Virus record (IMG/VR): IMGVR_UViG_3300024243_000006
Coordinates: 1 to 64,000 of that record
Length of the DNA stretch: 64,000 nt
Reading direction: 5' to 3' (one strand)
DNA from: a virus
Part shown: positions 39,580-47,259 of the stretch, in pieces
Numbering within the stretch: the stretch's first letter is position 1
Layout of the letters: every line of letters starts with the position of its first letter
The notes under the pieces: model-generated
Databases searched by the model: none
What the model was told of the DNA's origin: nothing
The model's input: the letters and a program-made list of their open reading frames with translations, nothing else
Position numbers and translations under genes: made by a program

Positions 39580-40062
39580 TTGACTCGCCTTAGTGACATA
39601 CTCGAACGAATATCTGCGAACCCTTACAAGACTATGTCTACTCCGAAGCCCTATGGGAAGTCGGATGGAGAAAGGCTTGCGGGAGAGTTCTACCTTCAAC
39701 TTAAGAAGCTTGATTGCATTCGCGGAATTGGATCGGGCATTCTTGAGATCATCGGAACAGATTATGTTTTGATGGTAAGAGGCACTAAGAGCACAGCAGA
39801 GTTGTTTTTTGCCAACAGGGTTTACATCAAACAGGCAAGGAAGCAGTCCCATGAGGAATCAGTAAGTCTTGATGCAGCCTTTCGTCTCTCTAAAGTGAAT
39901 GATGAATTCGATGAATTCTTAGCAATTCCACATTTCTTAGATGCTATGGAGGAAATGCCTGAAGAGTTGCAGGGTTACATCGTAACTAACATTCCGGACT
40001 TTGCAGATTATGATGTTTCTGATAGGGTTAGAAAGAATTCTGAGTGGTTGAAAAACGTATAA
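39580..40062 (+). CDS. dispersed LPEE-type family protein
   Basis: TTG 39580 one base after the previous stop. Core: FYLQLKKLDCIRGIGSGILE, then IIGTDYVLMVRGT and the C-terminal AMEEMPEELQGYIVTNIPDF. The gene at 41000 has the same ELDC ... GT-x-LTLMV ... LPEEMIEFL order, so they are paralogues. Function unknown. Confidence 0.6.
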   Translation: MTRLSDILERISANPYKTMSTPKPYGKSDGERLAGEFYLQLKKLDCIRGIGSGILEIIGTDYVLMVRGTKSTAELFFANRVYIKQARKQSHEESVSLDAAFRLSKVNDEFDEFLAIPHFLDAMEEMPEELQGYIVTNIPDFADYDVSDRVRKNSEWLKNV

Positions 40063-40080
40063 TGCTCCCATGAGGTGAGC

Positions 40081-40956
40081 ATGAAACCAGTAGTTCTTTT
40101 TGATATGGATGGCACATTAACTGAGCCAAGAAAAACAGTAGAAGCTCCGATGCTTCGGGCGTTAGAGACGCTGATGCAATACGCTGTAGTAGGCATTGTA
40201 TCCGGCAGTGATTACGATTACATCTATCAACAGATGGAACTTGATAAAAATGATTTAAAAGATGTTTTGATTTATCCTTGCAATGGGACAAAGAGATATG
40301 TCTATGATCAAGTTAAGAAACGTTGGGAAAATACGTTTTCTGTCGATATGAAAGAGGAGATCGGGGGCGAGAAGCTTTATAGTTTAATGGAGCTACTTTT
40401 AGATTGGCAGCTATTCTATCTTGAATCTGCAAAGAAAAATGGTTTCAAGACGCCCCTTACGGGTTTGCACTTACAGAACAGAGGCTCCATGATTAACTGG
40501 TGCCCAATTGGACGAGGCGCAGATCACGACGAAAGGAAATTGTTTCAGGACTATGATGCAAATACTTCTTGGCGAGAAGAGACCCTTCCCTTGTTGGAAG
40601 ATGAAATCGGACTAAGAGTAGAAGGAGTAACAGTTGTCAAAGGCGGATCAACATCATTCGACATCTACCCAGACGGATGGGATAAAAGATTTGTCAAAAG
40701 ATTCCACGAAGGACAAGAACTCTATTTCGTTGGAGATCGATGCGAAAAAGGTGGGAACGATTACGAGCTTTACGCCGATCTTAAAAGATCCAAAGAAAGT
40801 CGCACCTTTGAGCGCAAACAGCTATTCTTTCCCTGGTCTAAAGTCAATCAAGATGAGTGCAAATATCAAGATTCTTTTAACACCGGATCTCCGGAAGAAA
40901 CAAGCAGGATCATTGAAGAGGATCTCATCCCGCGTATCGTTAAGGCGCGAGTTTGA
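40081..40956 (+). CDS. phosphomannomutase-like HAD-IIB phosphatase
   Basis: ATG 40081 behind GAGGTGAGC. HAD motif 1 LFDMDGTLTEPRK at the start, motif 2 VGIVSGSD near 37, a cap domain with GGSTSFDIYPDGWDKR near 190 and FVGDRCEKGGNDYEL near 220 (motif 4 Asp pair). This is the eukaryotic-type PMM2 layout, which interconverts mannose-6-P and mannose-1-P, rather than the bacterial type. About 35 residues after NDYELY (Lys/Arg-rich) are atypical. The substrate may differ. Confidence 0.78.
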   Translation: MKPVVLFDMDGTLTEPRKTVEAPMLRALETLMQYAVVGIVSGSDYDYIYQQMELDKNDLKDVLIYPCNGTKRYVYDQVKKRWENTFSVDMKEEIGGEKLYSLMELLLDWQLFYLESAKKNGFKTPLTGLHLQNRGSMINWCPIGRGADHDERKLFQDYDANTSWREETLPLLEDEIGLRVEGVTVVKGGSTSFDIYPDGWDKRFVKRFHEGQELYFVGDRCEKGGNDYELYADLKRSKESRTFERKQLFFPWSKVNQDECKYQDSFNTGSPEETSRIIEEDLIPRIVKARV

Positions 40957-40999
40957 GGAATGTCAAGATGAAGTGACAGAGCGCATAGGGTATTTTCAA

Positions 41000-41392
41000 A
41001 TGAGCGAGAAAACACTTAAGCCTATTGAACCTATTGATGATATGGTTATGACCATTATCGCTGACCTTAAGGAACTTGATTGTGTTACAGAGGTAATGGA
41101 ATCTGGGTGGGAGGTTGGTTATAGGATTCAAGGAACGCCTTTGACTCTTATGGTGGCTCACGATGACATCAAGCCAACATTTCTATTTGTGAGAACAGAA
41201 ATCTCAGAGGATCTTTTTAACTCATTTTGGGTTGATGACATGAATACAAAAGACCCAAACAAGTTGAGCCTTTATGTTCCAGTTCGCAAGCTATTCGATT
41301 TGGTAGATTTGCCAGAAGAAATGATTGAGTTTTTGGCGGTCAGGATTTCAATGTTTGTTGATGGAGATATCTCCGAGCAGCAAGACTTTTAG
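41000..41392 (+). CDS. dispersed LPEE-type family protein
   Basis: ATG 41000 is a likely start (GTG 40973 is possible). Core: MTIIADLKELDCVTEVMES, IQGTPLTLMVAHDDI and C-terminal LFDLVDLPEEMIEFLAVRIS. Paralogue of the protein at 39580. Ends convergently with the small minus-strand gene. Confidence 0.6.
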   Translation: MSEKTLKPIEPIDDMVMTIIADLKELDCVTEVMESGWEVGYRIQGTPLTLMVAHDDIKPTFLFVRTEISEDLFNSFWVDDMNTKDPNKLSLYVPVRKLFDLVDLPEEMIEFLAVRISMFVDGDISEQQDF

Positions 41393-41673
41393 TCCTCGTC
41401 TTTATCTTCTTTCTTTTCTTTTGGAGCTTCGCCACCAAAGAGCTTTTCCATAAGCTCAGCAAAGTCGGAGGCATCCTCTGCTTCTTCTGGCATTTCTTCG
41501 CCATGACTATGTTCACATATATCAAGCGTAGGCTCATCGGGCATAGGAGATAGTCCCAAAGCAGATGCAATTTCTGCTGGATCTACTCCTTCTAAAATCA
41601 AAATCTCTTGAGCCTCTTTTTTGAAATTAAGGCTGTAGAGGTTTCTGCTTAAACTTACAAGTTTAGTGTACAT
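41389..41673 (-). CDS. hypothetical acidic protein, 94 aa, minus strand
   Basis: On the minus strand AGGAG lies ten bases before the ATG at 41673. The C-terminal half is strongly acidic (EEMPEEAEDASDFAELMEKL, then KEKKEDKDED). It includes a Cys-His pair (DICEHSHGEE). Its 3' end meets the convergent plus-strand gene. The gene is divergent from the release factor. Confidence 0.6.
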   Translation of the reverse strand: MYTKLVSLSRNLYSLNFKKEAQEILILEGVDPAEIASALGLSPMPDEPTLDICEHSHGEEMPEEAEDASDFAELMEKLFGGEAPKEKKEDKDED

Positions 41674-41725
41674 AGTACTGTCACTCCTACTAAGATTAAG
41701 TATAATAGTAGGACTGGAGGTTCTA

Positions 41726-42413
41726 ATGAATTCGATCATATTGGAAATTAAAGCTGCCGAAGGCGGCACAGATGCAAAGCTCCTTGTTGATGAACAGTTG
41801 GCCATTTATAGGAGATACTGTTCTCGGAGGTCTCTTTGAGTTAGCTCTCTTAGATTCCAGAAGCGGTTTTATCAGATGCAGAGTCAGCGGCAAAAACGTC
41901 AAAAAACATTTTAGGCATGAGCCTGGAGGCCACAGATGGCAAAGGGTTCCTCCGACAGAGAGACGAGGAAGGGTTCATACTTCTACGATCACTGTCGCTG
42001 TCCTACCGGAAGTAACTGAATCTGAAGTTAAGATTAGCGAAAAAGATTTAGAATGGAAAGCCTTTAGGGGTTCTGGTCCCGGCGGTCAGCATAGAAACAA
42101 AACTGATTCTGCTGTGTCGCTTCACCATAAGCCTACTGGAATCAAGATCCGTTCTGAATCTCAAAAGAGTCAGAAGCAGAATAAGGACACCGCTCTTGCA
42201 ATATTGAGAGCGAGGTTGCATTCTGAGCAGAGAGAGTCTCAGTCTTTGCGACGCAGTAATATGAGGAAGAGCCAAGTGGGCTCAGGTATGCGCGCCGACA
42301 AAATCAGGACGATCAGGTTGCAGGACGGACAAGTTACGGATCACAACACTGGAAAAAGAATCTCTGCGAAAAAATATTTGCGCGGAGACTTGGAAGGTCT
42401 ATTTGAAAAGTAA
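41726..42413 (+). CDS. RF1-type peptide chain release factor with prfB-like +1 frameshift site
   Basis: ATG 41726 behind GGAGG. The 5' frame reads ILEIKAAEGGTDAKLLVDEQ and RRYCSRRSL, then TGA at 41837. Just before it stands CGGAGG-TCT-CTT-TGA, the same order (internal Shine-Dalgarno, three bases, CTT, TGA) as the prfB frameshift site. Skipping one base continues homology: GGHRWQRVPPTERRGRVHTS, TVAVLPEV, then GPGGQHRNKTDSAV. GGQ is the catalytic loop; P-x-T (PPT) is the RF1-type codon motif for UAA/UAG. About 228 residues, lacking domain 1. The C terminus is basic. Confidence 0.85.
41826..41840 (+). promoter_or_regulatory. programmed +1 frameshift site (prfB-like)
   Basis: CGGAGGTCTCTTTGA: internal Shine-Dalgarno GGAGG, three-base spacer, slippery CTT and the in-frame TGA stop. 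The E. coli prfB site has AGGGGG, TAT, CTT, TGA in the same spacing. Confidence 0.8.
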
Positions 42414-42603
42414 AGAAGCGATTGCAAAAGTGATGTTTTGGAGAATCGTAATTTCGATTCCGTTAAGCACGATAGTTACATATTTGTATTACGGTCAACT
42501 CTTCAAGGCTATTGGGTTTGTCATCTTGATGAACGTAATGATGACGGCGGCACACTTCGCTTTTGAAAAGGTTTGGCCTAAGATTTGGAGGAAGCTTGAG
42601 TAG
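42403..42603 (+). CDS. DUF2061-like small membrane protein
   Basis: TTG 42403 overlaps the release factor end. 66 residues with two hydrophobic stretches (VMFWRIVISIPLSTIVTYLY and AIGFVILMNVMMTAAHFAF) and a closing basic segment EKVWPKIWRKLE, the layout of DUF2061 proteins. Inner membrane; function unknown. Confidence 0.65.
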   Translation: MKSKEAIAKVMFWRIVISIPLSTIVTYLYYGQLFKAIGFVILMNVMMTAAHFAFEKVWPKIWRKLE

Positions 42604-42701
42604 AAAAGAACACTGCCGGGTTTATTGATCCTGAAATTGCCATCAGACTTGGGGCCAATCGTCAAGGTTTTGGCGGGAACTGATAAAGTTTAGAGCAAAA
42701 T

Positions 42702-42730
42702 TTGCTAAATTTCTCGCAAGATGGTATATA
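42702..42730 (+). promoter_or_regulatory. phage promoter, family A
   Basis: TTGCTA at 42702, spacer AATTTCTCGCAAGATGG and TATATA at 42725, followed 60 bases later by the long-arm tRNA. Two spacer bases differ from the copy at 957. Confidence 0.7.
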
Positions 42731-42791
42731 TGATTCACGGGATCGAAACGTGCCGACGTAGTTTGGATGCCATCTTCGAAAAACAAAATAA

Positions 42792-42884
42792 TGCGGGGTC
42801 GACTAGTCTGGCCCATGTCACCAGTCTCATAAGCTGGCTCTGAGTATACCTCAATCGTTGGTTCAAATCCAACCCCCGCACCCA
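42792..42884 (+). tRNA. tRNA with CAT anticodon and long variable arm
   Basis: Acceptor TGCGGGG pairs with CCCCGCA; D stem GAC/GTC; anticodon arm CCAGT-CTCATAA-GCTGG gives CAT; a 19-base variable region with stem TGAG/CTCA; T arm GTTGG-TTCAAAT-CCAAC; CCA encoded, discriminator C. Met and Ile tRNAs normally have a short variable loop, so this is a class II-like body with a Met-type anticodon. Confidence 0.75.
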
Positions 42885-42896
42885 TAATAGGAAACA

Positions 42897-43133
42897 ATGA
42901 GCATCTATAGAGTTCATCACATAGATCTTTTGAATGTTCTGACTTATCTTTCTGCTTTTGATAATAATGTACTTGAAAAAATACATTGTGATGGAGAGCA
43001 GGGAAGAGTAGTAATCTTTGTAGATCCTAAAGAAATACCCAAAAAAGATCTTGATCTTATTTTGGATTGCAATTGCGAAGTGGACGAGGAAGGCTTTTTC
43101 ATCCTTAAACCCACGATCATTATTGCAAAATAG
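42897..43133 (+). CDS. hypothetical protein, 78 aa
   Basis: ATG 42897 behind TAGGAAACA. Small alpha-beta protein: YLSAFDNNVLEKIHCDGEQG and a final hydrophobic strand FFILKPTIIIAK. Function unknown. Confidence 0.6.
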   Translation: MSIYRVHHIDLLNVLTYLSAFDNNVLEKIHCDGEQGRVVIFVDPKEIPKKDLDLILDCNCEVDEEGFFILKPTIIIAK

Positions 43134-43150
43134 TTATGTTGTTGGTACGT

Positions 43151-43226
43151 GGGGACATGGTGAAACTGGATATCATGTTAGCCTTCTAAGCTTAAGTTCG
43201 GGGTTCGAGTCCCTGTGTCCCTGCCA
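43151..43226 (+). tRNA. tRNA-Arg(TCT)
   Basis: Acceptor GGGGACA pairs with TGTCCCT; anticodon loop CTTCTAA gives TCT; T loop TTCGAGT; CCA at 43224-43226. The anticodon stem has one mismatch. Confidence 0.85.
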
Positions 43227-43247
43227 TCATCTTTTTGGAGTTTTCAA

Positions 43248-43520
43248 ATGAAGTTAGAAAAGACTCAATTGAAAGCAGGATGGACTGTGGCTCTTAGGCC
43301 GGAAGATCCTACGAGATTCCGACTTATCAACCCTGATGGGTTTGGAGTAGCCTTAATTGGCCTCAAAGGCGAATGGTGGGGCACAAGCTATAATCTGTGG
43401 GATTCCCAAGGTGAAGAACATGGATATGAGGCGATAGACCCACCTGACATGCTGAGTGCGGTCAGAAATTGTGCAGCACACTGTGGTGCTTTAAAATATG
43501 CGAAATGTGAGGAGTTGTAA
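43248..43520 (+). CDS. hypothetical protein, 90 aa
   Basis: ATG 43248 behind GGAG. Beta-rich with Gly/Trp turns (GVALIGLKGEWWGTSYNLW) and a C-terminal Cys/His region (CAAHCGALKYAKCEE). Its stop overlaps the next ATG. Function unknown. Confidence 0.6.
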   Translation: MKLEKTQLKAGWTVALRPEDPTRFRLINPDGFGVALIGLKGEWWGTSYNLWDSQGEEHGYEAIDPPDMLSAVRNCAAHCGALKYAKCEEL

Positions 43521-43813
43521 TGGAATGGATTGATATTGCCCACACGATGGGCCAACATAACTTTGACGATGTATCGATTTCCACATCGTCAACCACAAGT
43601 GTCATGAACCTTTCTAACGGTTGCCTCATGCGAGAGACCACTGTTACTGCACAAGGTAGTGTAACCACTTCTCCTATTCACCTTTCCGGCGTCCGCTATG
43701 AGAACGGAGTGCTAAGGGCTCTTACCATGAAGGAAATGCTTGGCGACGAAATGGGCGAAATGGCAGAAAAAATGTCTGGACTTACCGGAATGCTCGGAAA
43801 GTTCGGAAAGTAA
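43520..43813 (+). CDS. hypothetical protein, 97 aa
   Basis: TAATG overlap. Ser/Thr-rich beta-like N-terminal half (VSISTSSTTSVMNLSNG) and a Met/Gly-rich helical tail (EMLGDEMGEMAEKMSGLTGM). No family recognised. Confidence 0.6.
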   Translation: MEWIDIAHTMGQHNFDDVSISTSSTTSVMNLSNGCLMRETTVTAQGSVTTSPIHLSGVRYENGVLRALTMKEMLGDEMGEMAEKMSGLTGMLGKFGK

Positions 43814-43817
43814 TCAT

Positions 43818-43890
43818 AGCTGAGTAGCTCAATCGGTAGAGCAACAGGTTCATATCCTGTAGGTTGTAGGTTCAAGCCCTATCTCAGCTA
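43818..43890 (+). tRNA. tRNA-Met(CAT)
   Basis: Acceptor AGCTGAG pairs with CTCAGCT; D arm TAGCTCAATCGGTAGAGC; anticodon arm ACAGG-TTCATAT-CCTGT gives CAT; T loop TTCAAGC. CCA incomplete (ACCG). Standard class I body. A lysidine-type tRNA-Ile cannot be excluded. Confidence 0.85.
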
Positions 43891-43950
43891 CCGTAAAGTA
43901 GAAACATAGTTTGTGTTTCATTTAAACAATCATCAAAGGGGAGAATCATA

Positions 43951-44019
43951 ATGATCACCATCTTCAACACTGACCGACGTAGTACGCTCATGTTTAGTTT
44001 AAGGACTATTCATGTCTAA
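43951..44019 (+). CDS. leader-sized peptide, 22 aa
   Basis: ATG 43951 preceded by AAAGGGGAG. The 22-codon peptide (ITIFNTDRRSTLMFSL core) ends three bases before a strong hairpin that in turn precedes the 351-aa gene. Layout is that of a translated leader. Confidence 0.4.
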   Translation: MITIFNTDRRSTLMFSLRTIHV

Positions 44020-44021
44020 GT

Positions 44022-44068
44022 GTGCTCTCTCGGTTAAATAAAGAATTAGCTTTCGCCGGAGAGAGCAC
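44022..44068 (+). promoter_or_regulatory. leader hairpin (10-bp stem)
   Basis: GTGCTCTCTC at 44022-44031 pairs perfectly with GAGAGAGCAC at 44059-44068 around an AT-rich loop. It lies between the leader peptide and the ribosome site AGGAGG of the gene at 44090. Confidence 0.55.
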
Positions 44069-44089
44069 GTTCACCCACAGGAGGTTAGC

Positions 44090-45145
44090 GTGTATTACGG
44101 TGATGAAAAGAAGAAAGAAATTATGAGAAGCATTCTTCCGTCCAAATGGGCAAAGGGTGCAAGAGAAGGCAAAAGAGATCTCAACAAAAAGGTGCGAAGA
44201 ACAGCTAAGAATGCTCTTCGTCATATTCGGGATGCAGAAGATTGGGATGACTCAAGCTTTGATTTCTGGGATGACGGACAGGATGAGCGTAGCTCGATTG
44301 TGTGGAACAGACGAGGGGCTGACAAGCTCTCTCACTTCATGCGCTGGGCCGAGCACACTGCCAAGGATATTCCCGATGGGGAAAAGATGGGGTACATCAA
44401 AGGACTACTTCCCGGTAAGGGAGTAATCTTTGATCACGCTTGTGGTCACCTTGAGCACCTCGATGGCTTTGATAGCGACACCTATATCTGGAGTTCTTAC
44501 TGGAGAAGAAGAGATAAGGATGTTCTTAGCAGAGCAGATCTAATTCGTCTTCTTGAGAAGGTTTGTGAGGTTCGCAAGTTCCACGGTTACCTTAACGATG
44601 CAATTAAGAAGCGTCATAAGAAGACTTATTGGCGTCGCGTTCTTCGCATCGAAGAGTACAATCATTATAAGACTGCGCGGATTGGTGGCGAAATAGTGAA
44701 GGTTAGTCCTCCCGAAGTAAGGGTAAGGTACCATACTGACTCTCAGGATAAGACCATTGCACCTCGTCAGCTTATGGGTATGTACGACGTTGAGAATTTC
44801 GTTGATGATATTATTTGCGTTTCCAAGTGCAAAGAGTGGATTGATAAGTCTGGGTACCGAAGTCGGGTCAGAAATCCAAACGTAAGATATTCTTGGGAGC
44901 AGGGTTCCTACCGGTTTATGGACGGGAAGGTTCCCAATCCTGATTACCATCCCGAATGGATTGAGACTGTCAAATACTTCATCGAAGATTTTCTTAAAAA
45001 TACTCATAAGCTTAAGGGGTTCAGCGTCTTTACTTCGTTCAGAAGAAGAACTTATGATTGGGAGAACTCAGATCCGCGCAGGTCTAAATTTGTCTGGAGG
45101 ACGGACAGAGTTAAGCGTAGCTACGTCTACGATTGGAAACTTTAA
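44090..45145 (+). CDS. hypothetical protein, 351 aa
   Basis: GTG 44090 behind AGGAGGTTAGC. A large, basic, Trp/Tyr/Arg-rich protein (KRRYVYDWKL-type tail, RRRTYDWENSDPRRSKF). Contains a His-rich segment FDHACGHLEHLDGF that could bind metal. No membrane segment or signal peptide. No family recognised; the leader hairpin and a terminator-like hairpin at each end suggest it has its own regulation. Confidence 0.68.
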   Translation: MYYGDEKKKEIMRSILPSKWAKGAREGKRDLNKKVRRTAKNALRHIRDAEDWDDSSFDFWDDGQDERSSIVWNRRGADKLSHFMRWAEHTAKDIPDGEKMGYIKGLLPGKGVIFDHACGHLEHLDGFDSDTYIWSSYWRRRDKDVLSRADLIRLLEKVCEVRKFHGYLNDAIKKRHKKTYWRRVLRIEEYNHYKTARIGGEIVKVSPPEVRVRYHTDSQDKTIAPRQLMGMYDVENFVDDIICVSKCKEWIDKSGYRSRVRNPNVRYSWEQGSYRFMDGKVPNPDYHPEWIETVKYFIEDFLKNTHKLKGFSVFTSFRRRTYDWENSDPRRSKFVWRTDRVKRSYVYDWKL

Positions 45146-45153
45146 TTTGCTTT

Positions 45154-45180
45154 ATCCTTTACTACCCAGTAGTAAAGGAT
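45154..45180 (+). terminator. perfect 12-bp hairpin before tRNA-Arg
   Basis: ATCCTTTACTAC and GTAGTAAAGGAT pair perfectly around a CCA loop. No T-run follows, so it could be a terminator or an RNA-processing signal between the mRNA and the tRNA. Confidence 0.5.
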
Positions 45181-45184
45181 ATAT

Positions 45185-45261
45185 GGCCCCATAGTCTAAT
45201 TGGATAAGGCACTTGATTACGAATCAAGAAACTGCAAGTTCGAATCTTGCTGGGGCTACCA
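45185..45261 (+). tRNA. tRNA-Arg(ACG)
   Basis: Acceptor GGCCCCA pairs with TGGGGCT; anticodon arm CTTGA-TTACGAA-TCAAG gives ACG; T loop TTCGAAT; CCA at 45259-45261. A34 would need deamination by host TadA to read all CGN codons. Confidence 0.9.
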
Positions 45262-45278
45262 TTGCAAATGAGGGAATA

Positions 45279-45578
45279 ATGAGCATTGAAGATCACGAAC
45301 TCTTATCACTACCATTCATCAAAAGGGTGTATAATCCTAATGAGAAAGTGGGATATAAGAGGTTCAAAATAGTTGAAACCAATTATGGTTTTGACTATAA
45401 GATCCGAGGAGACATTTGCTCCCCCATTATGCGGTTTCGAAAAAACGGATATAACTTCAAAGGTAGAAAGGGACCTGTTGATTTCCAAGTTGTATTAGAT
45501 ACTGTCCCTGAAGAATATATTGCGTTTCTCATCTTCTGCCAGGAAGTATTTGATTATGAAGAATCTGAAAATTGGTAA
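45279..45578 (+). CDS. dispersed LPEE-type family protein
   Basis: ATG 45279 behind AGGG. Core: FKIVETNYGFDYKIRGDICS and C-terminal VLDTVPEEYIAFLIFCQEVF. Lies between two tRNAs like several relatives. Function unknown. Confidence 0.58.
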   Translation: MSIEDHELLSLPFIKRVYNPNEKVGYKRFKIVETNYGFDYKIRGDICSPIMRFRKNGYNFKGRKGPVDFQVVLDTVPEEYIAFLIFCQEVFDYEESENW

Positions 45579-45591
45579 AGAAATGCTGTAC

Positions 45592-45667
45592 GCACCCATA
45601 GTTTAATCGGCCAAAACGCTTCCTTGGTAAGGAAGTAATATGAGTTCAAGTCTCGTTGGGTGCTCCA
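45592..45667 (+). tRNA. tRNA-Thr(GGT)
   Basis: Acceptor GCACCCA pairs with TGGGTGC; anticodon arm CTTCC-TTGGTAA-GGAAG gives GGT; T loop TTCAAGT; CCA at 45665-45667. Confidence 0.9.
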
Positions 45668-45691
45668 TACAGCAAAGTATGGAGAGAAGAA

Positions 45692-46078
45692 TTGTTATTT
45701 GAATACGCTGATCTTGAAAATTATAATGAAATGATTTCGGAAATGGGGCAAGAAGAAAGGATAGGCTTTGAAGACCTGTTCGGTTTTTTTGAAATAGACA
45801 TAGTAGAACATAGGGATGCTTTGAAAAAAGAACTCACCTATACTGGAAGCGATGTTGTGTATCACAACTATGAGGTAAAAGGGACAAACATTATATTTTG
45901 CCTGCTTAAGGCAGATTCCGAATCAATGAAGCACGTTTTCAAAAAAATTGAGTTTTTCGAAAAGGGTCTTCATATTAAGGTAGTTCCATTTGAAATGGTC
46001 ATTGATCATCTTCCTGAAAATATGTGCGAACATCTCATCATACAGATAGGGAGGCTATTCCGTGAAGACAGAATTTGA
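45692..46078 (+). CDS. dispersed LPEE-type family protein
   Basis: TTG 45692 chosen because GGAGAG is five bases upstream, outside the tRNA. Core: YHNYEVKGTNIIFCLLKADS and C-terminal VIDHLPENMCEHLIIQIGRL. Acidic N-terminal helix. Overlaps the next gene. Function unknown. Confidence 0.58.
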   Translation: MLFEYADLENYNEMISEMGQEERIGFEDLFGFFEIDIVEHRDALKKELTYTGSDVVYHNYEVKGTNIIFCLLKADSESMKHVFKKIEFFEKGLHIKVVPFEMVIDHLPENMCEHLIIQIGRLFREDRI

Positions 46079-46394
46079 ACATCTTATGGATGATATAGAC
46101 AAATCACAGTTCTTCGTTAGAGATTCCATTTACTCTATTGAGCCAATTTGGTACTATGCAGATTTCGAGATTAAGGCGAAGAATAGGAAATTTAGTAGCT
46201 TTGCTTATCTTCTAATGAAGATCGAGCTAACTGGAAATATAACTTGGCTTGTGACTAATAGGCCAAATGGTATTTCTTTCAAAAATAATCACGGGCTCAA
46301 ATCTGTTTCTAAAGAATACGCTATCGATGTCTTGTCGGAAGATGAAAGTGTTCTTTCTAAATTTGCAGAACTAACTCCCGTTATATTTAAGTGA
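46062..46394 (+). CDS. hypothetical protein, 110 aa, possibly same family
   Basis: GTG 46062 inside the previous gene. Similar order of strands (YADFEIKAKNRKFSSFAYLL; NITWLVTNRP) to its neighbours but a weaker C-terminal match. Function unknown. Confidence 0.55.
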   Translation: MKTEFEHLMDDIDKSQFFVRDSIYSIEPIWYYADFEIKAKNRKFSSFAYLLMKIELTGNITWLVTNRPNGISFKNNHGLKSVSKEYAIDVLSEDESVLSKFAELTPVIFK

Positions 46395-46397
46395 TCC

Positions 46398-46739
46398 ATG
46401 TCTAAAAACTCAAAGCTATACGTAACAGGAAAGACCGAAGACGGCAGACCAATGATTGGTGGCTGGTTCGCTATGGTGGCGACATATGGTATCCCAATAG
46501 ATACAGTTATCAGTTATCTGGACGACTCGGGGCACATGCCAGATTGGTTAGAGTTTTACTTTACCGCCGTTAGTGAGGGATGGAACGCAAAGCGTACCAT
46601 AGGGAGACTGAGGCAAGCCGTTGCCGACGTTTACGGACCAGAGTTCAGAGAAGGCTGGTCTGAAAGGTTCGAACCAATTCTAAAAAGATTAGAGGTAGAA
46701 AATGAGCGAGAAAGAAAGTGTTCTGGAGACTCTGGCTGA
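46398..46739 (+). CDS. hypothetical protein, 113 aa
   Basis: ATG 46398. Resembles small phage proteins of alpha-beta type: PMIGGWFAMVATYGIPIDTV, then helices ending EPILKRLEVENERERKC. Overlaps the next gene by 38 bases. Function unknown. Confidence 0.6.
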   Translation: MSKNSKLYVTGKTEDGRPMIGGWFAMVATYGIPIDTVISYLDDSGHMPDWLEFYFTAVSEGWNAKRTIGRLRQAVADVYGPEFREGWSERFEPILKRLEVENERERKCSGDSG

Positions 46740-47046
46740 AGAGCTTAGAGCAAATCCCGAAGGAGCTATTATGCTTCTTGAGGCAATGACAAATGTTGTG
46801 AGGCCATGGGAAAGTTTAAGAAGCGAAGGTCAGTCTGTCATGCACGCATATAGAAGGCTTACCGCGATGGGTGTAGAGGTTGCTTTAATCGAAAGCAGCG
46901 CACCCACATGGATTCTAACTATTGGAGGCGAACGTTTTACAGGCGGCAAAGTCTTCAATAGAAAGGGTGCCGAAGTTGAAGCTAAGGCTTTGCTTGATGC
47001 AGAGTTAGCAGAGCGAGGTTTTGTTCTCATGGATTCGCAAGCATGA
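46702..47046 (+). CDS. hypothetical protein, 114 aa
   Basis: ATG 46702 behind TAGAGGTAG within the previous gene. Helical N-terminal half (LAEELRANPEGAIMLLEAM), beta-like middle (WILTIGGERFTGGKVF), helical tail. No family recognised. Confidence 0.6.
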   Translation: MSEKESVLETLAEELRANPEGAIMLLEAMTNVVRPWESLRSEGQSVMHAYRRLTAMGVEVALIESSAPTWILTIGGERFTGGKVFNRKGAEVEAKALLDAELAERGFVLMDSQA

Positions 47047-47079
47047 TAAAAGCCGGGTAATCGGTTTTAGAAGCGAATT

Positions 47080-47108
47080 TTTCTAAATTTCTCGTAGGAT
47101 GTTATAGA
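47080..47108 (+). promoter_or_regulatory. phage promoter, family A
   Basis: TTTCTA at 47080, spacer AATTTCTCGTAGGATGT and TATAGA at 47103. It starts the densest tRNA region. Confidence 0.65.
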
Positions 47109-47169
47109 AAAAATAGATACGGTTTTGCTTTTAACCTTCGTCATGCGTAGGATAAAAGCACCGTTTAAT

Positions 47170-47257
47170 GGGTCGTTATCCCGTAGGGGCAGCGGTGGAG
47201 ACTGTAAATCTCCTGTCATTATTGACTCGGTTGGTTCGACTCCAGCACGGCCCACCA
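47170..47257 (+). tRNA. tRNA-Tyr(GTA)
   Basis: Acceptor GGGTCGT pairs with ACGGCCC; anticodon arm GGAGA-CTGTAAA-TCTCC gives GTA; long variable arm as normal for bacterial tRNA-Tyr; T loop TTCGACT; CCA at 47255-47257. Confidence 0.92.
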
Positions 47258-47259
47258 TA

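Noticed and set aside
40634-40999. Extension of the 41000 gene back to 40634
   Set aside because: This part overlaps the phosphomannomutase-like gene in another frame and has low-complexity Lys/Ser content; homology to the family begins after 41000.
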